Origin: Caulobacter sp.
GTDB lineage: Bacteria > Pseudomonadota > Alphaproteobacteria > Caulobacterales > Caulobacteraceae
DNA length: 34,912 bases
Direction: 5' to 3'
Assembly: GCA_017744495.1 (NCBI GenBank)
Contig: JAGIBE010000188.1
Span: forward strand, 1 to 34,912
A program made the translations under genes and the position numbers. How positions within the stretch are numbered: the stretch's first letter is position 1; the number at the start of each line of letters is the position of its first letter. The notes under the pieces are model-generated. The model had not been told where the DNA came from and ran no database searches. It saw only the letters and a list, made by a program, of their open reading frames with translations. Below, in pieces: positions 10,986 through 20,346 of the stretch.

Positions 10986-12167
10986 ATGGCCGTTTCCGAC
11001 ATCGAACCCTTCCACGCCATCGCCATCAGCCGTCTGGCCCACCAGATGAAGGCGCAGGGCCAGTCGATCATCCATATGGAGTTCGGCCAGCCCTCGACCG
11101 GCGCGCCCCAGGCGGCTATCGCCAAGGCCCACCACGTGCTGGACACCGACGGCATGGGCTATTGGGAGAGCCCGCTGCTGAAGGCGGCGATCGCCAGGCG
11201 CTACGCCGAGCTGGACGGCGTCAGCGTCGATCCCGAGCGGATCATCCTGACCTGCGGCGCCTCGCCGGCCCTGGTGCTGGCGCTGGCCTCGAACTTCGCG
11301 CCGGGCGACCGCGTGGCCCTGGCCCGGCCGGGCTACGTGGCCTACCGCAATACGCTGAAGGCCCTGAATTTGGAGCCGGTTGAGATCGCCTGCGGGGCCG
11401 AAAGCCGCTTCCAACTCACCGCCGCCCACCTGGCCGCCCTAGAGCCCGCGCCGGCCGGGGTGATCATCGCCAGCCCGGCCAATCCGACCGGCACGATCAT
11501 CCCCGCCGCCGAGCTGGAGGCGATCGCTAGGGTCTGCCGCGAGCGCGGTATCCGGGTGGTGTCGGACGAGATCTATCACGGCCTCAGCTACGGCGAGCCG
11601 GCCCGCTCGATGCTCGCCTTCGAGCCCGAGGCGCTGATCGTCAACAGCTTCTCCAAATACTTCAGCATGGCCGCCTGGCGGCTGGGCTGGGTGGTCGTGC
11701 CGCAGGGCCAGGTCCAGCGCGCGCGGGCCTTCATGGGCAACCTGTTCCTGACCCCGCCGTCGCTGAGCCAGCATGCGGGGCTGGTCGCCATGGATTGCAT
11801 CGACGAGCTCGAGGGGCACCTCGACGTCTACCGCGCCAATCGCGCCCTGCTGCTGGACGCCCTGCCGGCCCTGGGCCTGGGCTCGATCGCGCCGCCGGAC
11901 GGGGCCTTCTATATCTACGCCGACATCGGCCACCTGACCGACGACAGCCTGGCCTTCTGCGAGGCCTTGCTGCGCGACACGGGCGTGGCCACCGCGCCCG
12001 GCGTCGATTTCGACCCCGTCGACGGCCGGCGGTTCATCCGTTTCAGCTTCGCGGTCTCGACGCCCGAGGTCGAGGAGGCCCTGCGGCGGATCACGCCGTG
12101 GTTCGCCTCCAAAAACCCTCTCCCAGCGGGAGAGGGTGGGGCTCGCGCCGAAGGCGTGGGAGGGTGA
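10986..12167 (+). CDS. PLP-dependent class I/II aminotransferase
   Basis: A 393-residue fold-type I aminotransferase. Visible features are the cofactor-phosphate region GASPALVL, SPANPTGTI with the substrate-contact Asn, the Asp-Tyr pair VVSDEIYHGLSY, and the Schiff-base lysine in NSFSKYFSMAAWRLGW. The last conserved arginine is in FIRFSFA. It resembles aspartate/aromatic or valine-pyruvate type enzymes, but the substrate is not decidable. The last ~18 residues (after WFASK: NPLPAGEGGARAEGVGG) are encoded by a dispersed palindromic repeat rather than by family sequence. The natural protein core therefore ends near residue 375. No ribosome site is obvious before the ATG. Confidence 0.92.
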   Translation: MAVSDIEPFHAIAISRLAHQMKAQGQSIIHMEFGQPSTGAPQAAIAKAHHVLDTDGMGYWESPLLKAAIARRYAELDGVSVDPERIILTCGASPALVLALASNFAPGDRVALARPGYVAYRNTLKALNLEPVEIACGAESRFQLTAAHLAALEPAPAGVIIASPANPTGTIIPAAELEAIARVCRERGIRVVSDEIYHGLSYGEPARSMLAFEPEALIVNSFSKYFSMAAWRLGWVVVPQGQVQRARAFMGNLFLTPPSLSQHAGLVAMDCIDELEGHLDVYRANRALLLDALPALGLGSIAPPDGAFYIYADIGHLTDDSLAFCEALLRDTGVATAPGVDFDPVDGRRFIRFSFAVSTPEVEEALRRITPWFASKNPLPAGEGGARAEGVGG

Positions 12168-12279
12168 GGGGTACACCTTCGCCGTTCTTCATGCCTTGCC
12201 GGCACGCCGGTCGACGTCTTAACCCCTCACCCTCCCATGCTGCGCATGGGTCCCTCCCTCTCCCGCTGGGAGAGGGGTT
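12114..12279. repeat. Two inverted copies of palindromic repeat, family A
   Basis: Copy 1 (12114-12172) and copy 2 (12222-12279) are inverted relative to each other with about 50 bases between. Each contains the core CCCTCTCCC-A/T-GCGGGAGAGGG-type hairpin and the flank GGGAGGGTGAGGGGT (or its complement). Together they can fold into one long hairpin with two side hairpins. Copy 1 supplies the last codons and stop of the aminotransferase gene. Copy 2 ends 14 bases before the GST-like start. Confidence 0.85.
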
Positions 12280-12293
12280 TCAGGAGAACGACC

Positions 12294-12893
12294 ATGCGAC
12301 TGATCGGGATGCTGGACTCGCCCTATGTGCGGCGCGTGGCGATTTCGGCCCGGCTGCTGGGCCTGCCGTTCGAGCACGAGGCGGTGTCGGTGTTCCGGCA
12401 CTACAACACGTTCGCGGCGATCAACCCCGTCGTGAAGGCGCCGAGCCTGGTCACCGACGACGGCGTGGTCATGATGGAGTCGAGCCTGATCATCGAGCAC
12501 CTGGAGCGGCTGGCCGGGCGAAGCCTGGGTCCGGCGGCCATCGCCGACCACGCCCGCGCCCAGCGGATCCTCGGCCTGGCCCTGGCCGCCAGCGAGAAGA
12601 CCGTCTCCCTGGTCTACGAGTTCAACCTGCGCCCCGAGGACAAGCAGCATGGCCCTTGGGTCGAGCGGGTGCGCGGGCAACTGGCGGAAGCCTGGCGTCT
12701 GCTGGAGGCCGAGGTCGCCGCGCCGCCGCCGCGGTTCGAGGGCTCCCAGGCCTGGCTGACCTGCGCGGTGGTCTGGACCTTCGCGGTCCGCACCCTGCCG
12801 GGCTCGATCGACGCGGAGACCTGTCCGGCCCTGGCGGCCCTGACGGAGCGCGCTGAGGCGACCGAAGCGTTCCAGGCGGCGCCGTTCGACTGA
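12294..12893 (+). CDS. Glutathione S-transferase-like protein
   Basis: 199 residues with the thioredoxin-fold N-terminal domain typical of GSTs: MRLIGMLDSPYVRRVAI, a cis-Pro region (NPVVKAPSLV) and the glutathione gamma-glutamyl-binding MMESSLIIEHLE (Glu-Ser). The C-terminal half is the all-helical GST domain. The catalytic residue would be Ser9 of the DSPY segment, as in other bacterial GSTs with SPY or SPF. The start at 12294 follows CAGGAG and is preferred over an in-frame ATG at 12237, because the extra residues (MLRMGPSLSRWERG) are encoded by a palindromic repeat. Substrate unknown; detoxification is the usual family role. Confidence 0.9.
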   Translation: MRLIGMLDSPYVRRVAISARLLGLPFEHEAVSVFRHYNTFAAINPVVKAPSLVTDDGVVMMESSLIIEHLERLAGRSLGPAAIADHARAQRILGLALAASEKTVSLVYEFNLRPEDKQHGPWVERVRGQLAEAWRLLEAEVAAPPPRFEGSQAWLTCAVVWTFAVRTLPGSIDAETCPALAALTERAEATEAFQAAPFD

Positions 12894-12937
12894 CGAGCGG
12901 ATAAGGGAGTGGGTAAGGCCGCCCCTCCCTTGCTTGA

Positions 12938-14071
<1,134 letters not shown>

Positions 14072-14077
14072 AAGTCA

Positions 14078-14098
14078 CCCTCTCCCTCTGGGAGAGGG
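14078..14098 (+). terminator. Family A hairpin, probable terminator after the aldo/keto reductase
   Basis: CCCTCTCCC-TCT-GGGAGAGGG, a 9-bp perfect stem with a 3-base loop, starts 7 bases after the reductase stop codon. It is the minimal core of the family A palindromes seen at 12114, 22475 and 34673. No long U-tract follows, so termination efficiency is uncertain. Confidence 0.55.
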
Positions 14099-14145
14099 CT
14101 CTAGGGTATTGATCCTTCCCGCCGGGCGCCCCCACACTCCGCGCC

Positions 14146-15168
14146 ATGGCCCCCAACCCTCTCATGCGCCCCGACGCGATCGAGCTGGTCAAGCTGGGCA
14201 AGACCACGATCACCCTGGGCGGGTTGGGCGCGGGCCTGGTCATCTTCGTGGCCTCGATCTACCTCTCGCGGCTGGTGGCCTCGGGCCTGAAGCGATTGCG
14301 CGAACGGTCGGTCGGCTCGGCCCCGTCGCTCTACATCGTCGAGCGGCTCAGCAACTACGGCCTGCGCATCATCGGGCTGCTGGTCGGGCTGTCGGTGATG
14401 GGCGTGAACCTGACCTCGCTGGCGGTGTTCGCCGGCGCCCTAGGCGTAGGCGCGGGCCTGGGCTTGCAGGGCCTGGTCAAGGACTTCGCCTCGGGCCTGT
14501 CGCTGATGTTCGAGCGGCTGGTGGCGGTGGGCGACTTCGTCGAGCTGCAGAACGGCGCGCGCGGCGTGGTGCACGAGATCGGCCCGCGCTCGACCCGGCT
14601 GCGCACCAACGACAGCACCGACGTGATCGTGCCCAACTCGGTGCTGGTCAACGAGCAGGTGATCAACTGGACCCTGCATCACACCAGCCGCCGTATCCGC
14701 GTGCCGTTCGTCACCGCCTTCGGGGTCGACAAAGAGAAGGTGCGCGAGGCGGTGCTGAAGGCCGCCCATTCGGTGTCGTTCACCGCCAAGGACGACGCCA
14801 CCCGCAAGGCCCAGGTCTGGCTGGTGGGCTACGGCGAGTCGGCGTTGAAGTTCGAGCTGGTGGTTTGGCCGACGGTCGATGCCGTGCGTCGTCCGGCGGC
14901 GATCTTCGCAGCCTATACCTGGGCGATCGACGACGCTCTGCGCGCGGCCGGGATCGAGATCCCCTATCCCCAGCGCGACGTGCGCCTGCGCGGCCTGTTC
15001 GGCGAGGAGGGCGACGACGCCCGCGCGGCCCTGCGGCTGGAGCCCCGCGGAGGCCGCAAAGCCAAGGCCAAGGCCGCGCCCTCGCAGAACGACGCGGCCG
15101 AGGATCTCAAGCGCGAAGACCCCGAGGAGCCGCCGATGCCCGTGCAGGGGCCGTCGCAGAAGGGGTGA
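14146..15168 (+). CDS. Small-conductance mechanosensitive channel (MscS family)
   Basis: 340-residue inner-membrane channel that opens under membrane tension to release solutes. There are three hydrophobic segments (about 22-45, 65-90, 90-120). The last is the Ala/Gly-packed pore helix (GALGVGAGLGLQGLVKDFASGL) that defines MscS. The cytoplasmic beta domain follows (ERLVAVGDFVEL, GPRSTRLRTNDSTDVIVPNSVL). The C-terminal ~40 residues are highly charged (KAKAKAAPSQNDAAEDLK) and not part of the usual fold. The ATG at 14146 is likely; an in-frame ATG six codons later is possible. Confidence 0.94.
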   Translation: MAPNPLMRPDAIELVKLGKTTITLGGLGAGLVIFVASIYLSRLVASGLKRLRERSVGSAPSLYIVERLSNYGLRIIGLLVGLSVMGVNLTSLAVFAGALGVGAGLGLQGLVKDFASGLSLMFERLVAVGDFVELQNGARGVVHEIGPRSTRLRTNDSTDVIVPNSVLVNEQVINWTLHHTSRRIRVPFVTAFGVDKEKVREAVLKAAHSVSFTAKDDATRKAQVWLVGYGESALKFELVVWPTVDAVRRPAAIFAAYTWAIDDALRAAGIEIPYPQRDVRLRGLFGEEGDDARAALRLEPRGGRKAKAKAAPSQNDAAEDLKREDPEEPPMPVQGPSQKG

Positions 15169-15334
15169 TGTCGGCTTTCGACCGTTGGCGACATTCTTGA
15201 ACCCACCCTCAACAGACATACGAGCGTCCGCTCCACGCGCCTTGACCCACGCGTCAGCCTTGACCGCGCTATCCCGCCGCCGCAGTCTTCTCGCAACTGC
15301 GAAATAAGCAGAGAACCAGGGAAGCGCGCACGTC

Positions 15335-16384
15335 ATGAAGACCCCCCGAGGCTTTTTCAAACCCCTGGCGATCGGCGCGCCGACGCCTTGGCGCGAGCCG
15401 CCGGCCCGGGTGGAACGGATGATCCACTTCGTGCCGCCGCACCTGGACAAGGTCCGCGCCAAGGTCCCCGAGATCGCCCCGACCGTCGACGTGATCCTGG
15501 CCAATCTGGAGGACGCCATCCCCGCCGACGCCAAGGCCGCGGCGCTGGCCGGCGCGATCGCCATGGCCCGGGAGACCGACTTCAAGGCCCTGGGCGTGGG
15601 GCTGTGGGTGCGGATCAACTGCCTGAACTCGCCCTGGCACCTGGACGAGGTCTCGACCCTGGTCGAGAAGGCCGGCGATCGGATCGACGTGATCATGGTC
15701 CCCAAGGTCGAAGGGCCGTGGGACATCTTCTACATGGACCAGCTGCTGGCCTCGTTGGAGGCCAAGCACGGGGTGACCCGGCCGATCCTGCTGCACGCCA
15801 TCCTCGAGACGGCCGAGGGCGTGATGAACGTGGAGCAGATCGCCGGCGCCAGTCCGCGCATGCAGGGCATCAGCCTGGGCCCGGCCGACCTGGCCGCCAG
15901 CCGGGCGATGAAGACGACGCGCGTGGGCGGCGGGCATCCGGGCTACCGCGTGGTGGAGGACCCGCGCGCGGATGGCGGCCAGCGCGTCTCGGTGCAGCAG
16001 GATCTATGGCACTACACCTTCGCCAAGATGGTCGACGCCTGCGCCGCCCACGGCATCAAGCCGTTCTACGGCCCGTTCGGAGCCATCGACGATCCGGTCG
16101 CCTGCGAGCAGCAGTTCCGCAATGCTTTCCTGATGGGCTGCGCCGGGGCCTGGAGCCTGCATCCTAGCCAGATCGAGATCGCCAAGCGCGTCTTCTCGCC
16201 CGCGCCCGACGAGGTGGCCTTCGCCAAGCGCATCCTGGAGGCCATGCCCGACGGTTCGGGCGTGGCGATGATCGACGGCAAGATGCAGGACGACGCGACC
16301 TGGAAGCAGGCCAAGGTGATGGTCGACTGCGCGCGGCAGATCGCGGCGAAGGATAAGGCTTATGCCGAGCTTTACGGATTCTGA
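15335..16384 (+). CDS. HpcH/HpaI (CitE-like) lyase, resembling L-malyl-CoA/beta-methylmalyl-CoA lyase
   Basis: 349-residue TIM-barrel enzyme that should cleave or form a C-C bond in a CoA thioester. It has [14 protein letters not shown], the phosphate-contact Arg in [10 protein letters not shown], the metal-binding Glu in [25 protein letters not shown] and the C-terminal [16 protein letters not shown]. Order and wording of these motifs resemble malyl-CoA lyase of Rhodobacter more than citrate lyase beta subunit, and no citrate-lyase alpha or gamma subunit is nearby. An N-terminal ~25-residue extension ([14 protein letters not shown]) is present. Pathway assignment (ethylmalonyl-CoA, glyoxylate or a related route) is inference. 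It is followed by a large palindrome. Confidence 0.85.
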   Translation: MKTPRGFFKPLAIGAPTPWREPPARVERMIHFVPPHLDKVRAKVPEIAPTVDVILANLEDAIPADAKAAALAGAIAMARETDFKALGVGLWVRINCLNSPWHLDEVSTLVEKAGDRIDVIMVPKVEGPWDIFYMDQLLASLEAKHGVTRPILLHAILETAEGVMNVEQIAGASPRMQGISLGPADLAASRAMKTTRVGGGHPGYRVVEDPRADGGQRVSVQQDLWHYTFAKMVDACAAHGIKPFYGPFGAIDDPVACEQQFRNAFLMGCAGAWSLHPSQIEIAKRVFSPAPDEVAFAKRILEAMPDGSGVAMIDGKMQDDATWKQAKVMVDCARQIAAKDKAYAELYGF

Positions 16385-16401
16385 GGACGTGGTGGAGCAT
16401 C

Positions 16402-16531
16402 ACTTGCCCCCACCGGGCTCCTTGCGTCGCCTGTCCGCCCCCATAGGGGGCGGAGCTCGTGCTGAGGAGCGGCTGAAGGCTCCGCCCCCTATGGGGGCGG
16501 ACAGACCGCGAAGCGGTCAGGTGGGGCAAGT
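16402..16531. repeat. 130-bp near-perfect intergenic palindrome, family C
   Basis: The inner arms 16431-16456 and 16479-16504 are 26-bp perfect inverted copies (CTGTCCGCCCCCATAGGGGG... and complement) around a 22-base spacer. Outer arms ACTTGCCCCCACC and GGTGGGGCAAGT (16402-16414, 16520-16531) pair with one bulge. Each inner arm itself contains CCGCCCCCATAGGGGGCGG, a local palindrome. It lies between the convergent lyase and OsmC genes, where it could stop transcription from both sides. Confidence 0.85.
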
Positions 16532-16539
16532 ATGGGCGC

Positions 16540-16956
16540 CTAGGCCGCCGTCGTCACCACCCGCGACCCCGCCACCAGCATCTTGTGCACCGGGCACGCC
16601 TCGGCGATCTCCATCAGCCGCGCCCGCTGGGCGTCGTCCAGGTCGCCGCCGAGGGTGATCACCCGTTCGAAGATGTCGGCCGGCTGCGAGGACGGGTCGC
16701 GCCGCCAGGTCACCTCCACATGCACCGCGCCCAGCGCCCAGGCCTTACGGCTGGCGTAAAGCCGCAGGGTCTGGGTGGTGCAAGCCGCCAGGCCGGCGGC
16801 GACCAGGTCGTGGGGATTGGGGCCGATGTCCAGCCCGCCGTCGACCGGTCCCAGGTCGGCCGCGAAGCGGATGGGCCCGGCGGTGACGAGGATCTGCACC
16901 CCGCCGTGACCGCTGTCGTCGGCGAGGGCGGAGGGGCGGGCGGGGGCGGCGATCAT
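16540..16956 (-). CDS. OsmC-family protein
   Basis: 138-residue OsmC/Ohr-fold protein. The two conserved Cys regions are present: GLAACTTQTLRLYA and ACPVHKM. In this superfamily they reduce organic hydroperoxides or act as thiol-dependent stress proteins. Start ATG 16956 gives MIAAPARPSAL; the frame remains open to 17265 but the upstream part is composition-driven. Members with LAACTTQT...AWALGAVHVEV are usually called 'OsmC family' rather than Ohr. A role in peroxide defence is inference. It lies convergent to the lyase across the family C palindrome and could be co-transcribed with the small gene starting at 17228. Confidence 0.92.
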   Translation of the reverse strand: MIAAPARPSALADDSGHGGVQILVTAGPIRFAADLGPVDGGLDIGPNPHDLVAAGLAACTTQTLRLYASRKAWALGAVHVEVTWRRDPSSQPADIFERVITLGGDLDDAQRARLMEIAEACPVHKMLVAGSRVVTTAA

Positions 16957-17027
16957 GGGGCGGACTCCGAAAAGCGAGTCCCGACTATAGCGTCTCGAAA
17001 AGGCGAGGCTTGAAAGATCGTCCGCCC

Positions 17028-17228
17028 TTAGGCGGCCGCGGCGTTGTGCGCGGTCACGTCGAACAGGCGGGTGGCGCCGCGCCACACCTCGACGGTGTCG
17101 CAGCCGCGATGCAGGCCGACCAGCTCTTCGGCGCGACGGCGCGCGGCCTGATCGTCCTGGCAGGGGGTGACGTCGAAACGCGGAACCGAGCCATCGGACT
17201 CGACACAGAAAAAGGTGAACACCTGCAT
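17028..17228 (-). CDS. Small conserved-looking hypothetical protein
   Basis: 66 residues, MQVFTFFCVESDGSVPRF..., ending ...VEVWRGATRLFDVTAHNAAAA. It resembles a class of small alphaproteobacterial proteins of pattern 'hydrophobic strand - acidic residue - DDxxARRRAEEL - VEVWxGxR' that has no known function. Predicted cytoplasmic with one beta-alpha-beta-like unit. An in-frame ATG at 17246 would add six residues (MRTDVP); neither start has a clear ribosome site. It is divergent from accA across a 346-base gap and 71 bases upstream of osmC on the same strand. Confidence 0.65.
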   Translation of the reverse strand: MQVFTFFCVESDGSVPRFDVTPCQDDQAARRRAEELVGLHRGCDTVEVWRGATRLFDVTAHNAAAA

Positions 17229-17369
17229 GGGAACATCCGTTCGCATCAGGCGGGACCGGGTCCATATTCGATGGGCGGGGCCGCGGGCGTCGGCTTGGTT
17301 TCTAAGCCGACCAGAAGGGATATAGGCGAGAACCCCGCGGTTAACCAGGGAGCATCGGTTTTCGCCACG

Positions 17370-17453
17370 GACTCTCCTGGGGACGAATCCCCGTGACTCA
17401 AAAGGGGTTCCAAACGTCGCCATAGTGTCGCTGCGACGACGAGTCGCAGATTC
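17370..17453. promoter_or_regulatory. Cluster of five GANTC (CcrM-type) sites upstream of accA
   Basis: In the 346-base gap 17229-17574, GANTC motifs start at 17370 (GACTC), 17385 (GAATC), 17395 (GACTC), 17441 (GAGTC) and 17449 (GATTC). A small hairpin GGGGA-CGAA-TCCCC (17379-17392) spans one of them. The rest of the gap shows nothing I can name except presumed promoters for accA and the small gene. In Caulobacter, GANTC methylation state can time transcription with the cell cycle. Confidence 0.6.
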
Positions 17454-17574
17454 GGCGGTCGCCTGAGGCCTGCTTCGGGCGATTTCACGGCGCCGGGGCG
17501 CCGAAAGCGGTTTCGTTTTCGGTTATCGCGCTCTAGGTTCGCCACCTTTCCGCAACGGCGACGTTAAGAGACCC

Positions 17575-18537
17575 ATGGCCGCGCATTACCTCGACTTCGA
17601 GCGACCCATCGCCGATCTGGAGAGCAAGATCGAAGAGCTGTCCCGGCTTTCCGAGACGGCCGGCCCCGGCGCGTTCGAAAACGAGATCCAGGCCCTGCGC
17701 GACCGCGCCCAGCAGCTTCGCAAGGAAGCCTATGCCGGCCTCGACGCCTGGCAGAAGACCATGGTCGCCCGCCACCCCGAGCGTCCGCACCTGAAGGACT
17801 ATGTGGCCGGCCTGATCGACGAGTTCGTCGAGCTGCGGGGCGACCGCAAGTTCGCCGACGACCAGGCCATCGTGGGCGGCCTGGGCCGTTTCCGCGGCAC
17901 CCCGGTCGTGGTCATGGGCCACGAGAAGGGCCACGACACCACCACCCGCCTGAAGCACAACTTCGGCATGGCCCGCCCCGAAGGTTACCGCAAGGCCGTG
18001 CGCCTGATGGACATGGCCGAGCGCTTCAACCTGCCGGTCATCACCTTCGTCGACACCGCCGGCGCCTATCCGGGCCTGGGCGCCGAGGAGCGCGGCCAGG
18101 CCGAGGCCATCGCCCGCTCGACCGAGCGCGGCCTGGTGCTGGAGACCCCGATGGTCGCCACCATCGTCGGCGAAGGCGGCAGCGGCGGCGCCATCGCGTT
18201 GGCCGGCGCCAACAAGGTGCTGATCCTGGAGCACTCGATCTATTCGGTGATCTCGCCGGAAGGCGCGGCCTCGATCCTGTGGCGCGACGGCGCCCGGGCC
18301 AAGGACGCGGCCACCAACATGAAGATCACCGCCCAGGACCTGATCCAGCTGAAGATCGTCGATCGCATCGTCGACGAGCCGGCCGGCGGGGCCCACTCCG
18401 ACCCGGCCGCCGCCATCGCCGCCGTCGGCGACGCGGTCGAGGACGAGCTGAAGACGCTGATGCGCCTGTCGCCGGCCGAGCTGAAGAAGCAGCGGGCCGA
18501 GCGGTTCTACGCCATTGGGCGCGAAGGCCTGCAGTAG
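17575..18537 (+). CDS. accA: Acetyl-CoA carboxylase carboxyltransferase subunit alpha
   Basis: Transfers the carboxyl group from biotin to acetyl-CoA, with AccD, making malonyl-CoA for fatty-acid synthesis. The 320-residue length and the motifs are standard: LDFERPIADLESKIEEL at the N-terminus, HPERPHLKDYVAGL, FGMARPEGYRKAVRLMDMA, the oxyanion regions TFVDTAGAYPG and GEGGSGGAIA, and the ending ISPEGAASILW. The start at 17575 has AAGAGA shortly before it. accD is not in the window, as usual. A perfect hairpin closes the gene at 18550. Confidence 0.98.
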   Translation: MAAHYLDFERPIADLESKIEELSRLSETAGPGAFENEIQALRDRAQQLRKEAYAGLDAWQKTMVARHPERPHLKDYVAGLIDEFVELRGDRKFADDQAIVGGLGRFRGTPVVVMGHEKGHDTTTRLKHNFGMARPEGYRKAVRLMDMAERFNLPVITFVDTAGAYPGLGAEERGQAEAIARSTERGLVLETPMVATIVGEGGSGGAIALAGANKVLILEHSIYSVISPEGAASILWRDGARAKDAATNMKITAQDLIQLKIVDRIVDEPAGGAHSDPAAAIAAVGDAVEDELKTLMRLSPAELKKQRAERFYAIGREGLQ

Positions 18538-18549
18538 CATCCCAAAGCT

Positions 18550-18581
18550 CCGCTCATCCCGGCTTTCGCCGGGATGAGCGG
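18550..18581 (+). terminator. Hairpin terminator after accA
   Basis: CCGCTCATCCCGGC-TTTC-GCCGGGATGAGCGG, a 14-bp perfect stem and 4-base loop starting 12 bases after the accA stop, then AATATTT. It shares TCATCCCGG with the family B palindromes. The ECF41-type promoter of the next gene starts only 17 bases downstream. Confidence 0.75.
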
Positions 18582-18597
18582 AATATTTGAAAGGCCA

Positions 18598-18624
18598 TGT
18601 CACGTTTCAGCATGTGACCTCGTC
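18598..18624 (+). promoter_or_regulatory. Candidate ECF41-type promoter before the AhpD-like gene
   Basis: TGTCACG (18598-18604), exactly 16 bases, CGTC (18621-18624). This differs by one base from the ECF41 consensus as I recall it (TGTCACA-N16-CGTC) and matches the spacing of the site at 28777 in front of the sigma-factor operon. It lies 52 bases before the gene start at 18677. Confidence 0.6.
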
Positions 18625-18676
18625 TTGTCCTCGAAGCCCGAGAGCCGGGCTCCAAATGAGGACCAGGACCAGGACC

Positions 18677-19111
18677 ATGACCGCCGAAACCGCGCCTTTC
18701 CGCCACGACCTGAACGTTCCCGAGATCTACAAGGCCTTCATCGCCGCCGAGAACGCCGTGGTGGCGTCGGGCGTCGACAAGCATCTGCTGCACCTGCTGA
18801 AGCTGCGCGTCTCGCAGATCAACGGCTGCGCCTTCTGCGTGAAGATGCATTCCAAGGAAGCCCGCGACGACGGCGAGACCAATGAGCGGCTGGACCGCCT
18901 GGTGGTCTGGGACCACGTCAGCGACTTCACCGCCAAGGAAAAGGCCGCCCTGGCCTGGGCCGAGGCCCTGACCCAGCTGCCCACCCACAAGGACCTGGCC
19001 CCGCTGCGCGCCGCCCTGCGCGAGCACTACACCGACGTCGAGGCCAGCGCCCTCACGGCGGTGATCGCCCAGATCAACCTGTGGAACCGCCTGGGCGTGT
19101 CGGTGCACTAG
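18677..19111 (+). CDS. AhpD-like / carboxymuconolactone decarboxylase family protein
   Basis: 144-residue AhpD-fold protein with the redox CxxC signature NGCAFCVKMH and the distal residue pattern seen in YciW/YnjA-like alkylhydroperoxidase proteins. These use a Cys pair to reduce peroxides or act as disulfide reductants; true carboxymuconolactone decarboxylases lack the Cys pair. I chose ATG 18677 (MTAETAPFRHDLN), preceded by repeated AGGACC. The frame extends upstream to 18587, but that segment overlaps the candidate ECF41-type promoter. This family is a typical target of ECF41 sigma factors. Next downstream on the same strand is the nitronate monooxygenase, 81 bases away. Confidence 0.88.
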   Translation: MTAETAPFRHDLNVPEIYKAFIAAENAVVASGVDKHLLHLLKLRVSQINGCAFCVKMHSKEARDDGETNERLDRLVVWDHVSDFTAKEKAALAWAEALTQLPTHKDLAPLRAALREHYTDVEASALTAVIAQINLWNRLGVSVH

Positions 19112-20170
<1,059 letters not shown>

Positions 20171-20324
20171 CGCGTCGCGACGCAAAAATCAGGCGCCCAA
20201 CTCCCGATTTCAGGTCATGGTGAACACCTCGGCAAACACTATGACAGCGCCGCGAAGTTTTCGTGAAATAGCAGCGCTTGTCGGCTGAGGTTAGCCAGTC
20301 GTTAGGCCAGAAATGGTCCTTCCG

Positions 20325-20340
20325 CCCCGAGTAATCGGGG
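20325..20340 (+). promoter_or_regulatory. Hairpin covering the ribosome site of the GGDEF-EAL gene
   Basis: CCCCGA-GTAA-TCGGGG, a 6-bp stem directly before the ATG at 20347. The only Shine-Dalgarno-like bases (GGGGA, 20337-20341) are in the 3' arm, so folding would reduce initiation. Confidence 0.4.
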
Positions 20341-20346
20341 ACTTAC

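Noticed and set aside
18658-18676. Short tandem GACCAG repeat before the AhpD-like start
   Set aside because: Three units only; most likely chance, and it also serves as the ribosome-site region.
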